64,000 bases of DNA from Halopseudomonas salegens (GCF_900105655.1 NZ_LT629787.1:3596001-3660000), one strand, 5' to 3'; counted from the first letter of the stretch, positions 37,779 to 48,162 are shown. Numbers and translations are program-made. Notes: generated by a model from the letters alone, not told the origin.

Positions 37779-37933
37779 CGGGCAAGACTCCTAGCATGGC
37801 TCGCAAGCCCGTCAAAAGCGGGCGCTGTAATACCGTGCCGGTCCAGTGGCCGACACGGGAGCATTCTTGTGGACTGCAATACATGACGAGGAATGTAACC
37901 GATGGGTCACGTTTGGACCACCCCGCGAAGGCC

Positions 37934-39430
37934 TTACTTCATGGTTGGCATGCTGAAATCAGCGCCACTGCGGATACCTGTGGGCCAGCGTGCAGTGATG
38001 GCCTTGCGCCGGGTATAGAAGCGCACCCCATCCGGGCCATGCATGTGCAGAGGGCCAAACAGTGAGCGTTTCCAGCCACCAAAGCTGTGGAAGGCCATGG
38101 GCACCGGGATGGGGACATTGACGCCAACCATGCCAACCTGGATTTCGTTGCAGAACTGGCGGGCGCTGTCGCCGTCGCGGGTAAAGATGGCAGTGCCGTT
38201 GCCGTATTCGTGGGCATTGATCAGTTGCACCGCGCTGGCGTAGTCCGGTACGCGCACTACGCACAGCACCGGACCAAAGATTTCTTCGCGGTAAATGCTC
38301 ATCTCGGCGTTGACCCGATCAAACAGACAGCCACCGATGAAAAAGCCATCCTCCAGGCCGGCGACGCTCACCTCACGACCATCCACCACCAGCTCGGCGC
38401 CTTCACTGACGCCGGCATCCACATAGCCTTTGACCTTGGCCAGGTGCTGTGCGGATACCAGTGGGCCCATTTCCATGCCGGGATTCATGCCATCGCCGAT
38501 TTTCAGGGCGCGGACTTTGGGGGCGAGCGCGGCGACCAGTTGATCAGCGACCTCATCACCGACGGCGACGGCCACCGAGATGGCCATGCAGCGTTCGCCG
38601 GCACTGCCGTAGGCGGCGCCCATCAGGGCATTGACGGCCTGATCCAGGTCAGCGTCGGGCATGATCACCATATGGTTTTTTGCTCCCCCCAGCGCCTGTA
38701 TGCGCTTGCCGTGGGCGCTGCCGGTGGCGTAGATATATTCAGCGATCGGTGTGGAGCCAACAAAGCTGACGGCTTCGACATCGGGGTGGGTCAGCAGCAC
38801 ATCGACGGCTTCCTTGTCGCCATTGACCACGTTGAATACGCCATCGGGCAGGCCGGCATCCTTGAGCAGTTCGGCGAGGCGCAGGGGGACGCTGGGGTCT
38901 TTTTCCGAGGGCTTCATGATGAAGCTGTTGCCGCAGGCCAGGGCGATGGGAAACATCCACATGGGTACCATGGCGGGGAAGTTGAACGGGGCGATGCCGG
39001 CCACTACGCCCAACGGCTGGTTGGTGGACCAGGCATCGACACCGCCGCCGACCTGTTCGCTGTGCTCGCCTTTGAGCAGGTGCGGAATGCCGCAGGCAAA
39101 TTCGACCACTTCGAGGCCGCGGGTGAGTTCGCCCTTGGCGTCGTCAAAGACCTTGCCGTGTTCACGGGTGATGAGTTCAGCAAGTTCGTCGGCGTGCTGT
39201 TCGAGCAGGGCCTTGAATCTGAACAGGACGCGGGCGCGGTTCAGTGGGGTGGTGGCGGCCCAGGCGGGGAAGGCGGCCTTGGCCTGGCTTACAGCATTTT
39301 CTACTTCGCTGGCACTGGCCAGCGATACCTGGCCGCGCTGCTGTCCGGTAGCGGGTTCAAACACCGCCTGGGTGCGGGCGCTGGGGCCAGTGCGTTGGCC
39401 ATTGATAAAGTGGGTCAATTGCAAAGTCAT
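37934..39430 (-). CDS. mmsA: CoA-acylating (methyl)malonate-semialdehyde dehydrogenase
   Basis: The 498-residue enzyme oxidises malonate semialdehyde or methylmalonate semialdehyde with CoA and NAD+ to acetyl- or propionyl-CoA and CO2. The start ATG 39430 has AGGAAA upstream; the frame's longer extension to 39625 runs through a repeat and is rejected. Conserved parts are [27 protein letters not shown] and the catalytic Cys in [11 protein letters not shown]. Located downstream of a beta-alanine-type transaminase, it could equally be named bauC; valine catabolism (mmsAB) is the alternative. Confidence 0.9.
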   Translation of the reverse strand: MTLQLTHFINGQRTGPSARTQAVFEPATGQQRGQVSLASASEVENAVSQAKAAFPAWAATTPLNRARVLFRFKALLEQHADELAELITREHGKVFDDAKGELTRGLEVVEFACGIPHLLKGEHSEQVGGGVDAWSTNQPLGVVAGIAPFNFPAMVPMWMFPIALACGNSFIMKPSEKDPSVPLRLAELLKDAGLPDGVFNVVNGDKEAVDVLLTHPDVEAVSFVGSTPIAEYIYATGSAHGKRIQALGGAKNHMVIMPDADLDQAVNALMGAAYGSAGERCMAISVAVAVGDEVADQLVAALAPKVRALKIGDGMNPGMEMGPLVSAQHLAKVKGYVDAGVSEGAELVVDGREVSVAGLEDGFFIGGCLFDRVNAEMSIYREEIFGPVLCVVRVPDYASAVQLINAHEYGNGTAIFTRDGDSARQFCNEIQVGMVGVNVPIPVPMAFHSFGGWKRSLFGPLHMHGPDGVRFYTRRKAITARWPTGIRSGADFSMPTMK

Positions 39431-39483
39431 AAATCGTTTCCTGATAGTCCGTGCATTGCGTTGATCGTAGGGTTCAGTGTGTT

Positions 39484-39590
39484 GCGTCATGACGGGCCGC
39501 CGGGCGCGGACACGCGGCAAGTACGTCCCTGTAGCTCGTCGATGGCGTCCATGCCATCGACGGTCCGCGACCGGCGGCCCGTCACGACGC
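39484..39590. repeat. Palindromic element, copy 2
   Basis: Two 28-bp arms (39484-39511 and 39563-39590) form an inverted repeat with two mismatches. Inside lies the core ACACGCGGCAAGTACGTCC ... GTAGCTCG and a 10-bp hairpin (39537-39546 / 39553-39562), closing with GACGGTCC. The same architecture and partly the same core occur in the 21.0-kb element, while the arms are unrelated. It lies between the co-directional transaminase and dehydrogenase genes. Confidence 0.8.
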
Positions 39591-39639
39591 TCTGCCGAAT
39601 CAAGTGTGCGATCTGTGCAACACAAGTTGGCAAGTTGAG

Positions 39640-40977
39640 TTAGTTGGCTTTGTTGATCACTCGCCCAAGGATCTCGATCAACTGATCAATATGTTCTTTT
39701 TCCGCAATCAGGGGCGGTGACATGGCGATGATGTCGCCGGTGCAGCGCACCATGGCGCCCTGCCAGAAGCATTCTTCGAATACATCATAGCCTCGGGTGC
39801 CGGGCGCGCCATCGCGGCTGGCGAGATGGACCGCACCGACCAGCCCGGTGTTGCGAATATCGATCACGTTGGGGTGGTCGCCGAGGCTGTGCAGGGCGTC
39901 TTCCCAGTACTGTTCAAGATCCTGCGCGCGGGTCAGCAGGCCGTCGCGCTGGTAGATGTCGAGGGTGGCGAGCGCGGCGGCAGCGGCAACCGGGTGGCCG
40001 GAATAGGTATAGCCGTGGAAAAATTCGATCAGGTTGTCCGGGCCGTGCATAAAGGCATCATGAATGGCATCGCTGACGAACACCGCACCCATGGGAATGG
40101 CGCCGTTGGTCAGACCCTTGGCGGTGGTGATGATGTCCGGGGTGACGCCCCAGCGCTGGGCGGCGAAAGGTTCGCCGACACGGCCGTAACCGGTAATGAC
40201 TTCATCAAAGATCAGCAGAATGCCGTGGGCGCGGGTGATTTCGCGCAGACGTTGCAGGTAGCCCAGCGGCGGCAGGATGACGCCAGCAGAGCCGGATAAC
40301 GGCTCGACGATCACAGCGGCGATATTCTCGGCACCGTGCAGCTGGATCATCCGCTCCAGGCTGTCGGCCAGTTCGGCCCCGTGTTGCGGCAGGCCACGGG
40401 TAAAGGCGTTGCGGCCAAGGTCGAGCGTATGCGGCAAATGGTCGACGCCGGGCAACTGGGCGCTGAAAGCCTTGCGATTATTGGCCATGCCGCCAACGGA
40501 AATGCCGCCAAAGCCGACACCATGGTAGCCGAGTTCGCGGCCAATCAGTCGTGTGCGGCTGCTGTCGCCACGGGCGCGGTGGTAGGCGAGGGCAATTTTC
40601 AGCGCGGTATCGACTGACTCGGAACCGGAATTGGTGAAGAACACCCGGTTCAGGCCCGCTGGGGCAATCTCGACCAGGCGCTCAGCCAGGGTAAAGGGCA
40701 GCGGGTGGCCCATCTGGAAGGTCGGGGCGAAGTCCATCTGCTGAATTTGCGTGCTGACGGCTTCGGCTATCTCCCGCCGGCCGTGCCCGGCATTGCAGCA
40801 CCAGAGACCTGCGGTGCCATCCAGCACCTGACGGCCATCCACATCGACGTAATACATGCCTTCGGCGCTGGCCAGCAGGCGCGGGCGCTGTTTGTACTGG
40901 CGGTTGGCGGTAAAGGGCATCCAGAACGCATCCATGGATTCGGGGCGCTGGGCAGGGTAAATACGGTCAGATGACAT
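39640..40977 (-). CDS. bauA: Class III aminotransferase, beta-alanine--pyruvate type
   Basis: The 445-residue PLP enzyme would transfer the amino group of beta-alanine (or another omega-amino acid) to pyruvate, giving malonate semialdehyde. ATG 40977 ([19 protein letters not shown]) is chosen, although the ribosome site is weak. Motifs: [40 protein letters not shown] and the PLP lysine in [15 protein letters not shown]. With the downstream dehydrogenase it forms a complete two-step route to acetyl-CoA. Transaminase substrates cannot be fixed by sequence alone. Confidence 0.85.
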   Translation of the reverse strand: MSSDRIYPAQRPESMDAFWMPFTANRQYKQRPRLLASAEGMYYVDVDGRQVLDGTAGLWCCNAGHGRREIAEAVSTQIQQMDFAPTFQMGHPLPFTLAERLVEIAPAGLNRVFFTNSGSESVDTALKIALAYHRARGDSSRTRLIGRELGYHGVGFGGISVGGMANNRKAFSAQLPGVDHLPHTLDLGRNAFTRGLPQHGAELADSLERMIQLHGAENIAAVIVEPLSGSAGVILPPLGYLQRLREITRAHGILLIFDEVITGYGRVGEPFAAQRWGVTPDIITTAKGLTNGAIPMGAVFVSDAIHDAFMHGPDNLIEFFHGYTYSGHPVAAAAALATLDIYQRDGLLTRAQDLEQYWEDALHSLGDHPNVIDIRNTGLVGAVHLASRDGAPGTRGYDVFEECFWQGAMVRCTGDIIAMSPPLIAEKEHIDQLIEILGRVINKAN

Positions 40978-41085
40978 GGTGCAGGCCTGCGGGCTGGGTG
41001 TGTGATATTTCGAGTGTATGTCAAAAATAACAAACAGAAAAGTGGCTGATGGGGGTGCACACACGCTTGTCGGGTTTGAAGAAAA

Positions 41086-41112
41086 TAAAGTTGTCGTCCC
41101 GCTCGCCGATTA
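41086..41112 (+). promoter_or_regulatory. Sigma-28 (FliA) promoter of the haem-containing chemoreceptor
   Basis: TAAAGTTG at 41086-41093, 11 bases, then GCCGATTA at 41105-41112 fits the flagellar sigma consensus TAAAGTTT-N11-GCCGATAA with one mismatch in each box. The start of transcription would fall about 170 bases before the receptor ATG. It links the receptor to the motility regulon. Confidence 0.75.
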
Positions 41113-41290
41113 TCATAAAGGTGACCAGGTTTCATCTGGCCAGTGCGGTTGAGCCGGCGAGATGGATTATTCGCTGCTGTCTTGATCCACGGCATGGAAA
41201 TACCCTTGATGGCATTTTAATGTGCTACACCTGTTGATCCCGATCTGACCTGACAGGCTGCGTGAGTAGCCTTGGCCAAAGAGACGCTGT

Positions 41291-42934
41291 ATGAAAAAGA
41301 ATTTCTCGATCCGTTTTCTGTTGTTGGCAACCCTGGCCAGCGCCTTCACCCTGGTGTTGGCTTTCACCCTCCTGTATGCCAATTACACCCAGCGCGAGCA
41401 CATGGAAGAGTATTCGAGCAAATACGTACACGGATTGCAGAAGTCATTTTTTGATGCCATCAACACCATGATGGTGACCGGCACCATCGGTCAGAAGGAA
41501 ATGCTGCGTGAGCGGATGATGGCACCGGAATCGGTACTGGATGTGCGCGTGGTCCGCAGCGATGTGTTGAACGCACTCTACGGACCCGGTGCGGATTATC
41601 AGCAACAGCGATCAGAACAGGAAATGGAGGCCTTGCAGGGTGAGCGGCTGGAATTCTATTCCGAGAATGACCAGGGGCGGGTGTACACCCTGATCGAACC
41701 CATCGTAGCCATGGCAGACTATCAGGGGGTGAATTGCCTGATGTGCCACCAGGCTCAGGAAGGGGACATTCTCGGTGCCGTCCGGGTGGATTACTCCCTG
41801 GCTGAAAGCGATGCACGTCTGCAAGGCCAGTTGTTGACCAGTGGTGGCGTGCAGATCCTGATTTTTATCCTGGCCTTTGTGGCTACCGCCCTGGTGCTTG
41901 CCCGCCTGGTCATCTCGCGCCTGCGTCTGTTGCATGACCGCATGGAGTCGATTGCCGACAATTCCGATCTGACCATCCGCCTGGATGACTCGCGAGATGA
42001 CGAGATCGGCTATGTGGCGCGAGCATTCAATCGCATGGTTGGTCAGATCAACGTCAGCATGCACGCAGTAATGGACAACGCCGGCAAGGTGCAGCTAGCC
42101 GCCCAGCAAATCGCCAGCAAGGCCCAGACCACGGTCCGCGAAGTGGTTGCGCAGAAAGACAATACCGATCAGGTTGCCAGCGCCACCACCGAGCTGGCTG
42201 CCTCAGCGGTCGAGGTGCGGGAAAACGCCATCAACACCAGCCGCAAATCGCAGGATACGGCGGATGCGGCCAGTAGTGGCGAACGCCAGGCGCACACCGC
42301 CGTTGCCGGTATCGAGCAACTCAACGGCGAGGTGCAGGAAGGCGCGCGGCGTATTGCCGAACTGGGCCAGCGCACCAACTCGATGAACGTGATGCTGACG
42401 GAGATTGCCAATATTGCCGACCAGACCAACCTGCTGGCACTGAATGCGGCCATCGAGGCGGCTCGGGCGGGTGAATCAGGGCGCGGTTTCTCTGTCGTGG
42501 CCGATGAGGTTCGCGCCCTGGCATCGCGGACTCAGGACTCTACCGAAGAAATTCGCCGCACCATCGAAAGCCTCAAGCGTGAAGTGGCCGAGTGCGTTGA
42601 TACCATGGAACAGGCATCCTCCCGGGCCGGGCAGCAAGTCGAATCGATCCTGCAGGTTGAAAGTGAACTGCAGACCATCGCCACCGCCATTCGTGAAATT
42701 ACCGAACTGAACCAGCAGATGGAAAATGCTGCTGACGAGCAAAGCAAGGTATCGGAAGCGGTCAGTGGCAACCTGGAAGAGATCAGTCAGTCGGCCGAGC
42801 AAACCGCGCAGGATGCCCGCGAAACCGAGCGTATTTCGGCCGACCTGCTGGCGATGGCGGAAGCCCTGCGAGAGACCATCAATCAATTTCGCCTGGATCA
42901 GGCAGGCAAAAGCGGTCAGCAGAAGGATAAGTGA
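41291..42934 (+). CDS. Methyl-accepting chemotaxis protein with CxxCH haem motif in the sensor domain
   Basis: The 547-residue receptor has a first membrane helix (about residues 9-29), a periplasmic domain to about 183, a second helix (187-207), HAMP, and the conserved signalling tip [20 protein letters not shown]. The periplasmic part holds C149-L-M-C152-H153, a covalent c-type haem attachment site, in a Tll0287/DUF3365-like fold. The protein may sense redox state, oxygen or nitric oxide; this is inference. No C-terminal CheR-docking pentapeptide is seen. Confidence 0.92.
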   Translation: MKKNFSIRFLLLATLASAFTLVLAFTLLYANYTQREHMEEYSSKYVHGLQKSFFDAINTMMVTGTIGQKEMLRERMMAPESVLDVRVVRSDVLNALYGPGADYQQQRSEQEMEALQGERLEFYSENDQGRVYTLIEPIVAMADYQGVNCLMCHQAQEGDILGAVRVDYSLAESDARLQGQLLTSGGVQILIFILAFVATALVLARLVISRLRLLHDRMESIADNSDLTIRLDDSRDDEIGYVARAFNRMVGQINVSMHAVMDNAGKVQLAAQQIASKAQTTVREVVAQKDNTDQVASATTELAASAVEVRENAINTSRKSQDTADAASSGERQAHTAVAGIEQLNGEVQEGARRIAELGQRTNSMNVMLTEIANIADQTNLLALNAAIEAARAGESGRGFSVVADEVRALASRTQDSTEEIRRTIESLKREVAECVDTMEQASSRAGQQVESILQVESELQTIATAIREITELNQQMENAADEQSKVSEAVSGNLEEISQSAEQTAQDARETERISADLLAMAEALRETINQFRLDQAGKSGQQKDK

Positions 42935-43012
42935 TCAGAGCGGCAGTCTGTATGCAGTGGCCTGAGCCTGATAGAGTTCAGGCAACGCAACTGATCTGCG
43001 GAGATCACCGTC

Positions 43013-44278
43013 ATGCCCAGCCTGAATAAACAGATACTGATTGCAGCCTGCCTGGGCGTGCTGATTGGCTGGCTGGTCGGGGGCCTGCCGGTTGAGGCGG
43101 GGCTGCGCGAGGGCGTGCTCTACGCCAGTAGTCTGGTTGGTAGCGTGTTTGTCGGCATGCTGCGCATGATCCTGATCCCGCTGGTGTTTACCTCCATTGT
43201 GGTGGGCGTCGCCAACCTGCAGGCCCACCATCAGGTCAATCGGGTCTGGATGGCAACGCTGACCTATTTTGTCATCACCTTGTCGCTGGCCATGGGTGTG
43301 GCCCTGCTGGCGGCGAATATCTTCAAGCCTGGCGCCGGGCTGTCGGTCAGTCTGTTTGCCGATGCCATGGAGCAATTCGAGGCGCGGCAACTGAGCGTGC
43401 CGGAGTTTTTCCTGCATTTCTTTGCCAACCTGTTCCAGAACCCTTTTGCCGCGCTGGCCGATGGCAGCATTCTGGCGGTGGTGGTCTTTGCCCTGTTTAT
43501 GGGCATCGCACTGGTCGCCGGGGGTGAGCGCTACCGCTCCATCCTTACCGTGTTTCAGGAGTTCCTCGAGCTGCTGTTGCAGATGGTTGGCTGGATCATG
43601 CGCCTGGCCCCGTTCGGTATTCTGGCGCTGTTGATCGGGCTGGTGGCCGAGCAGGATGCTGCCCTGCTGATAACCATGCTGGGCTTTGTTGTATTGGTGT
43701 TTGCGACCACGCTGCTGCATGGTGTGGTGGTGTTGCCGGGTATTCTTTATACCGTTACCGGCAAGTCGCCGCTGTGGTTCTGGCGCGGTTCCCGTGAAGC
43801 CTTGATTACCGCTTTCGCCACCAGCTCCAGTGCCGCCACACTGCCCATCTCCCTGCGTTGTGCCGAACACAATCTCAAGGTCAGACGCAGTGTCGCCGGG
43901 TTCGTGTTGCCGTTGGGGGCGACCATGAACATGGACGGCACCGCACTGTACGAAGCCGCTGCCGCGCTCTTTGTCGCCAACCTGGTCGGCATCGAACTGA
44001 CCTTCGCCCAGCAAATGGTGGTGTTCTTCACCGCGATGATCGCCTCCACCGGCGCTCCGGGAATTCCCAGCTCCGGCATGGTCACCATGGTGATGGTCTT
44101 GCAGGCTGTTGGCCTGCCCGCCGAAGCCATTGCCATCCTGCTGCCGATCGACCGCCTGCTGGATACCGTGCGCACGGCAGTGAACGTCGAAGGTGATATT
44201 GTCGGTAGTCTGGTGGTGGACAAGATTGCGGGGAATGCGGAACCCGGGCTTGAAACCGGCCCTGAACACAAGGGGTAA
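43013..44278 (+). CDS. Dicarboxylate/amino acid:cation symporter (DAACS family)
   Basis: The 421-residue transporter has about eight transmembrane segments and the family signatures: the serine-rich hairpin TSSSAATLPISLRCAEHN, the NMDGTALYEAAAALFVAN helix and the second hairpin STGAPGIPSSGMVTMVMV. It would import glutamate, aspartate or C4-dicarboxylates with Na+ or H+. The presence of Arg-Cys in ISLRCAEH does not decide the substrate. It is 78 bases after the chemoreceptor, so both could be in one transcript and use the same ligand class. Confidence 0.9.
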   Translation: MPSLNKQILIAACLGVLIGWLVGGLPVEAGLREGVLYASSLVGSVFVGMLRMILIPLVFTSIVVGVANLQAHHQVNRVWMATLTYFVITLSLAMGVALLAANIFKPGAGLSVSLFADAMEQFEARQLSVPEFFLHFFANLFQNPFAALADGSILAVVVFALFMGIALVAGGERYRSILTVFQEFLELLLQMVGWIMRLAPFGILALLIGLVAEQDAALLITMLGFVVLVFATTLLHGVVVLPGILYTVTGKSPLWFWRGSREALITAFATSSSAATLPISLRCAEHNLKVRRSVAGFVLPLGATMNMDGTALYEAAAALFVANLVGIELTFAQQMVVFFTAMIASTGAPGIPSSGMVTMVMVLQAVGLPAEAIAILLPIDRLLDTVRTAVNVEGDIVGSLVVDKIAGNAEPGLETGPEHKG

Positions 44279-44325
44279 CGCCGGGCTAGCGCAACGCCCG
44301 CAAAGGCACAAGCCATGGCGCCAAC

Positions 44326-44793
44326 TCAGTAATCCGCATTGCGTCCGAAAGTACGTTGCATGATCAGGTAGCCGAACGAGGCCGACCAGGTGATGATCAT
44401 GAAACCGAGCAGAGCTTCGGTGCCGGCGAGAAAGCGTATATTGCCGGTAGCGTACATTTCACCCCAACCAACGGTAGTGTAGGTGGCAGCCGAAAAATAG
44501 ACACAATCGAGCAGGTTGATATCACTGTAGCCAACAATAGCGCCATGCTGGCCTTCCTGCAGCAGCAGCCAGAAAGCCAGCCCGAACAGCCAGATTTCAA
44601 AAACATGTGCCAGCAACAGGGTAAACATGACCGCCAGAATGGTTGGGCGGTTTTTAAACGCAATATGCGGTTGGCGCTCCTTTCGGGTACACCAGCGATC
44701 CAGCAGCTGGATCACTTCGTAGTGAAAAACCACAGTAACGGCGACAACGACAAGGGTGGTCAGGGTAACGACCAGTTCCGGAGGATATTGCAC
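44326..44793 (-). CDS. Small ion channel with one pore loop (K+ channel-like)
   Basis: The protein has three hydrophobic segments and a pore loop before the last. The filter reads AATYTTVGWGEMYATG, where a canonical K+ channel would have TVGYGD. The GTG at 44793 is preferred as start because it has GGGAG upstream and removes an unlikely N-terminal extension (open to 44922); this gives 155 residues. The function is probably passive K+ or cation flux. Convergent with the symporter gene. Confidence 0.78.
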   Translation of the reverse strand: MQYPPELVVTLTTLVVVAVTVVFHYEVIQLLDRWCTRKERQPHIAFKNRPTILAVMFTLLLAHVFEIWLFGLAFWLLLQEGQHGAIVGYSDINLLDCVYFSAATYTTVGWGEMYATGNIRFLAGTEALLGFMIITWSASFGYLIMQRTFGRNADY

Positions 44794-45350
44794 TGCAGCT
44801 GGCTCCCGTCCTGAAATAGTTGTTCTGCTCTGCCCACGGAAAGGTGTCGCGGCTGTGAACATCGGTCTGGTAAAAATTATGTCATGCCACGCCGGTTCTT
44901 GCCCCAAAAATAGTGGCATCAAGATGGCAAGCGGGCTGTTTTGGCCACGGCGCAGACGGATGTCGATGCTGTTGTTGAATACGCCGGACTGTATTGGCTG
45001 GTTATCGCTATTGTCAGGCGCAATACACAGCTCGAAAGAGGTGCATCAATCACGCGCAATCAGATACCGCGCGGCTCTGGTCTTTCAACGCGTTGGCAGC
45101 ATAACAAAATCTGAAGAACCCGGAAAAACCGTGAACTGCGTCCCATTGCTGACAATGCACTGACATCCCTGCTGTGACTTGTTGCTATGATTCCGGCGCG
45201 CATGCGCAGCAAGTAACATTGTTCGACAATATATACCCTGACTACGAAATCAGAGCCAAGCGGAACCATGCTAAATGGACCGCTGCTGAGCAATCCAGGG
45301 TTGAGTGGAACAGGTTAGATCAAGCCATCTAATAATACAGGGGCGAGCAA
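44794..45350. other. 557-base intergenic region
   Basis: Apart from a dispersed repeat (44899-44937) no gene is supported here. An open frame on the plus strand (44756-45163) overlaps the channel gene and has no family resemblance or ribosome site. The region should hold the promoters of the channel (minus) and the LprI-like gene (plus). Confidence 0.6.
44899..44937 (+). repeat. Dispersed 37-39-base repeat, copy A
   Basis: The segment starts TTGCCCC, contains AGTGGCATCAAGATGGCAAG and ends CGGGCT. Very similar segments are found at 54773-54809 and 60355-60391. All have GG-N10-GC spacing as in sigma-54 promoters (TGGCA and GGCA), and short inverted ends TTGCCC/CGGGC. Confidence 0.7.
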
Positions 45351-45767
45351 ATGAAGCTTTTATACATGGCCATGCTTGTTTTCGCTGCTGGCGCTTGCAT
45401 GGCTCACTCGCCTGATATTACCTCTCTGCCTGAAGAGCCCGATTGCGCAGATATAAGTGCGAGCGCTGAACTGGATGACTGTATGCATGAGGCGATAGAG
45501 ACATCGCGAACCCTTCTTTCAGATGAGCTGGTGAGCTTTGAAAAACGTGCCAGGCACGTTTATGCCGCTGATCAAATGCTAGGGCAAGAATTCATTGATA
45601 TGGTCCTTGAAGCACAAAATGCCTGGGTCGAGTTTCGTGATAAAAGTTGCAAGGTAGACGCTTTCGAGGTCGAGAAAGGTGCGCCGTCGTATGTGACTAC
45701 GGTAAACGGCTGCATCATTCGAATGAACATGGAAAGAGTTGAAGTGCTTGAAAGTTTATTGCGTTGA
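45351..45767 (+). CDS. LprI-like / DUF1311 secreted protein
   Basis: The 138-residue protein has a signal peptide (to about MAHS) and a C-terminal domain with the DUF1311 (lysozyme inhibitor LprI, N-terminal type) pattern: LEAQNAWVEFRDKSCKVDAF and NGCIIRMNMERVEVLESLL, each with a conserved cysteine. Two more cysteines lie nearer the N-terminus. GGGGCGAG precedes the ATG. Lysozyme inhibition is only known for some family members. Confidence 0.65.
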   Translation: MKLLYMAMLVFAAGACMAHSPDITSLPEEPDCADISASAELDDCMHEAIETSRTLLSDELVSFEKRARHVYAADQMLGQEFIDMVLEAQNAWVEFRDKSCKVDAFEVEKGAPSYVTTVNGCIIRMNMERVEVLESLLR

Positions 45768-45913
45768 CAGAGTGATCTGAGTTCCAAAAGTGCTTGTAAT
45801 ATTGCTTATCCAATATAATGAAATTTGACGGCCCCGACAGCTTTCCAAATAGGGTTCACCTGCCGGCAGAGCCGTGTTGTACCGATATAATCACCGATTC
45901 TGATACTCGCAGC

Positions 45914-45938
45914 AGGCTGCCTGAACCCCGGGCAGCCT
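45914..45938. terminator. Hairpin between convergent genes (possible terminator)
   Basis: AGGCTGCC and GGGCAGCCT form an 8-bp stem with a loop of about eight bases. No T-run follows, so it would be weak or factor-dependent. It sits between the LprI-like gene and the IPTL-CTERM gene on opposite strands. Confidence 0.4.
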
Positions 45939-45980
45939 GTATCAACGTAAATTCAAATCTTCCGCTGGTTACTGCGCCGT

Positions 45981-46511
45981 TTAATGCCTGCGGCGAAGGT
46001 ACATACCCAGCAACCCCATCATGCCTGCAAGCATACCGATGCCCCAGATGCTCATGGTCGGTACGGGGCTTACTTCGCCCGAGGCGGTAGTAAAGTTGTA
46101 GGTTGTGGGTGACGTTACCGGCGTTACCAGGTCCCCTGTGGCCTGGTCAATAATATCCGAACCTGACGGGATCAGTATGTAATATCCGGTACCCAGTATG
46201 AAATCCGCGCCGGGATTGAGTGTGATCGTATTATTTGAAATCGTCCCTGAACCTGAGTTACTTCCCCCAAAAGTAAATGGGCCATTTGCATTGAAGCTTT
46301 CAATCAGATTGTCTGAGTCATCATATAACTCAATGAGTGCAGAAGAAGAGTCGTTAACTACATCGATATCAAAGACGAGTACGATATCCGCATCGACAGC
46401 AACGCCTGTCGCATTGTCGCTTGGCACCGAGTTGACCGGGTCGAGATTGGGGTTGGCTGCATAGACAGTTACAGAAAAGAAGCAGGCAAATAGAAACAGG
46501 GCACATTTCAT
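45981..46511 (-). CDS. Secreted protein with Ig-like domain and IPTL-type C-terminal sorting signal
   Basis: The 176-residue protein has a signal peptide (MKCALFLFACFFSVTVYA), then a bacterial Ig-like (Big_5/SbsA-type) domain with VPSDNATGVAVDADIVLVFD and TGYYILIPSG. The C-terminus is tripartite: VPTMSIWGIG, a hydrophobic helix and RRRH. This matches the IPTL-CTERM protein-sorting signal, which is thought to be processed by the exosortase XrtH. AAGGAA precedes the ATG. Function is unknown but surface-attached or exported placement is likely. Confidence 0.8.
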   Translation of the reverse strand: MKCALFLFACFFSVTVYAANPNLDPVNSVPSDNATGVAVDADIVLVFDIDVVNDSSSALIELYDDSDNLIESFNANGPFTFGGSNSGSGTISNNTITLNPGADFILGTGYYILIPSGSDIIDQATGDLVTPVTSPTTYNFTTASGEVSPVPTMSIWGIGMLAGMMGLLGMYLRRRH

Positions 46512-46657
46512 TGATGTATTCCTTCAATCGTTAATTTTTCGACAGTGGAGTTTAGACGTGTCATCAGAAGAAAAGGAAGCTTTAAAATGAATATACACAA
46601 GAAAATCACTGTCTGGCGTGGGACCTCTACCCGCATCAGCCCGCAGGCGTGACCAGA

Positions 46658-48043
46658 TCATTCCCCTGTAGCGGCCTGGCCAAAAGCATTTGTGGCCAGA
46701 AAAAAGCCTCGACCACCACTGCGCTTGGCCACATACATGGCTTCATCCGCGTGCTGGACCAGTTGTATGTCGTCCTGTCCGTGGTCCGGGAAGAGAGCAA
46801 TGCCCAGGCTGGGCGCGGTGTTCAGGGTTTCGCCGGCGAGCAGATAAGGGGCGCTCAGGGCGACAAGTATCTTTTCCGCGACCATGATGGCAGCGTCCTG
46901 CTTGCTGATGCCATCGAGCAGAATGGCGAACTCGTCACCGCCCAGGCGGCCAATGGTGTCCGATTCGCGCACACACTGGCGCAGGCGCAGCCCGACTTCA
47001 CACAGCAATTGGTCGCCGATGGCATGTCCAAAGGTGTCATTGATCTGCTTGAAGTTATCCAGATCAAGATAAATCACTGCCAGTTGCAAGGCATCCTGCT
47101 GTGCCCGGCGCAGCGCCGTCTGCAGGCGGTTCAGGTACATGGCCCGGTTGGGTAGCTCGGTCAGTTGATCGTATTGCGCAAGGAACTCCAGACGCGAGTG
47201 AGCACGCTGCCGTCCTATGGCAGCAGCAACCTGGTTGGAGACAAACTGCAGCAGCTCCTTGTCCCGCTCGCTGTAGCGTACCGTCTCGGAATAGCTTTGC
47301 AGCACCAGCGCGCCAATGGTGACGTTGTCGGATACCAGTGGCACTCCCAGCCAGTCGAGGGCATGTTTGCCCATAACGGGCCCAATTCTGTCCAGCACCG
47401 CTCCGGCCGTTTCAGGTGTCAGCAACAGGGCTTCGCCCGACCGAATAACCTCGGCAGTCAAAGCAGCAGAGGCCAGCGGCATGGGGCCTGGCGCAGTATC
47501 ATACTGATCGATGAAATAGGGAAAGCTGAGTTGATCGTTGGTTGCGTCGTACAGGGCAACCAGGAAATTGTCTGCCGGCAGCAACCGACCGATCACCCCG
47601 CGCACCAACTGGTACAGGGCCGGCAAATCATGCGCTGAGTGCGCCGCCTCGGAAATGGCATACAAGGCAGCCTGCACCGCCTCGGCTTGTTTGCGTTCGG
47701 TAATATCCCGGGCTACGCCAACACGCACCTGCTCGGCTTCCAGCCACTGGGTCGACCACATGATATGCACGACGCTGCCGTCTTTGCGAATGTAGCGGTT
47801 CTCATGATCAGTATTCGGCCTGCCCGCATTGATACCCGCAATAATGGCCTGGGTCGCGGCACGATCGTCCGGGTGCATCAGCTCAAAGGTTGTACGCCCG
47901 AGCATTTCCTCAGGCCTGTAACCGAAAACCCGCTCACTGGCTGCGCTGACGTAGAGAAAGCGAGCGTCTTTGTCCACAACACAGACAACATCGAGCAGCC
48001 GGTCGATCAGTTTGTCATGGGGCAGGTAGGCATTTGATGTCAT
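46658..48043 (-). CDS. PAS-GAF-GGDEF diguanylate cyclase
   Basis: The 461-residue cytoplasmic protein has an N-terminal PAS domain (about residues 10-118, ending in the PAC motif GVARDITERKQAE), a GAF domain (about 125-277) and a C-terminal GGDEF domain. The active site is G368-G-D-E-F372 and the I-site R359-E-S-D362 is intact, so cyclic di-GMP synthesis with product inhibition is expected. There is no EAL domain. It lies between two genes for IPTL-type proteins and a chemoreceptor. Confidence 0.92.
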   Translation of the reverse strand: MTSNAYLPHDKLIDRLLDVVCVVDKDARFLYVSAASERVFGYRPEEMLGRTTFELMHPDDRAATQAIIAGINAGRPNTDHENRYIRKDGSVVHIMWSTQWLEAEQVRVGVARDITERKQAEAVQAALYAISEAAHSAHDLPALYQLVRGVIGRLLPADNFLVALYDATNDQLSFPYFIDQYDTAPGPMPLASAALTAEVIRSGEALLLTPETAGAVLDRIGPVMGKHALDWLGVPLVSDNVTIGALVLQSYSETVRYSERDKELLQFVSNQVAAAIGRQRAHSRLEFLAQYDQLTELPNRAMYLNRLQTALRRAQQDALQLAVIYLDLDNFKQINDTFGHAIGDQLLCEVGLRLRQCVRESDTIGRLGGDEFAILLDGISKQDAAIMVAEKILVALSAPYLLAGETLNTAPSLGIALFPDHGQDDIQLVQHADEAMYVAKRSGGRGFFLATNAFGQAATGE

Positions 48044-48162
48044 AGTGGTGACTATATGCGGTGATTGATGCGTTAGCCAGCACCTTGGCGTGACGTACAG
48101 TAATGGCTGTCAGAGCAAAAGACATTGAAAGCCGGTAAGGCGTGGATGCAATCAAGCGACAG

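Noticed and set aside
38087..39643. 518-codon open frame on the plus strand
   Set aside because: It lies antisense to the dehydrogenase gene, is a high-GC shadow frame with repeated FxGxx composition, and has no ribosome site or domain.
42935..44311. 458-codon open frame on the minus strand
   Set aside because: It is antisense to the symporter gene, rich in Gln and His and without a family pattern; it is a codon-position shadow.
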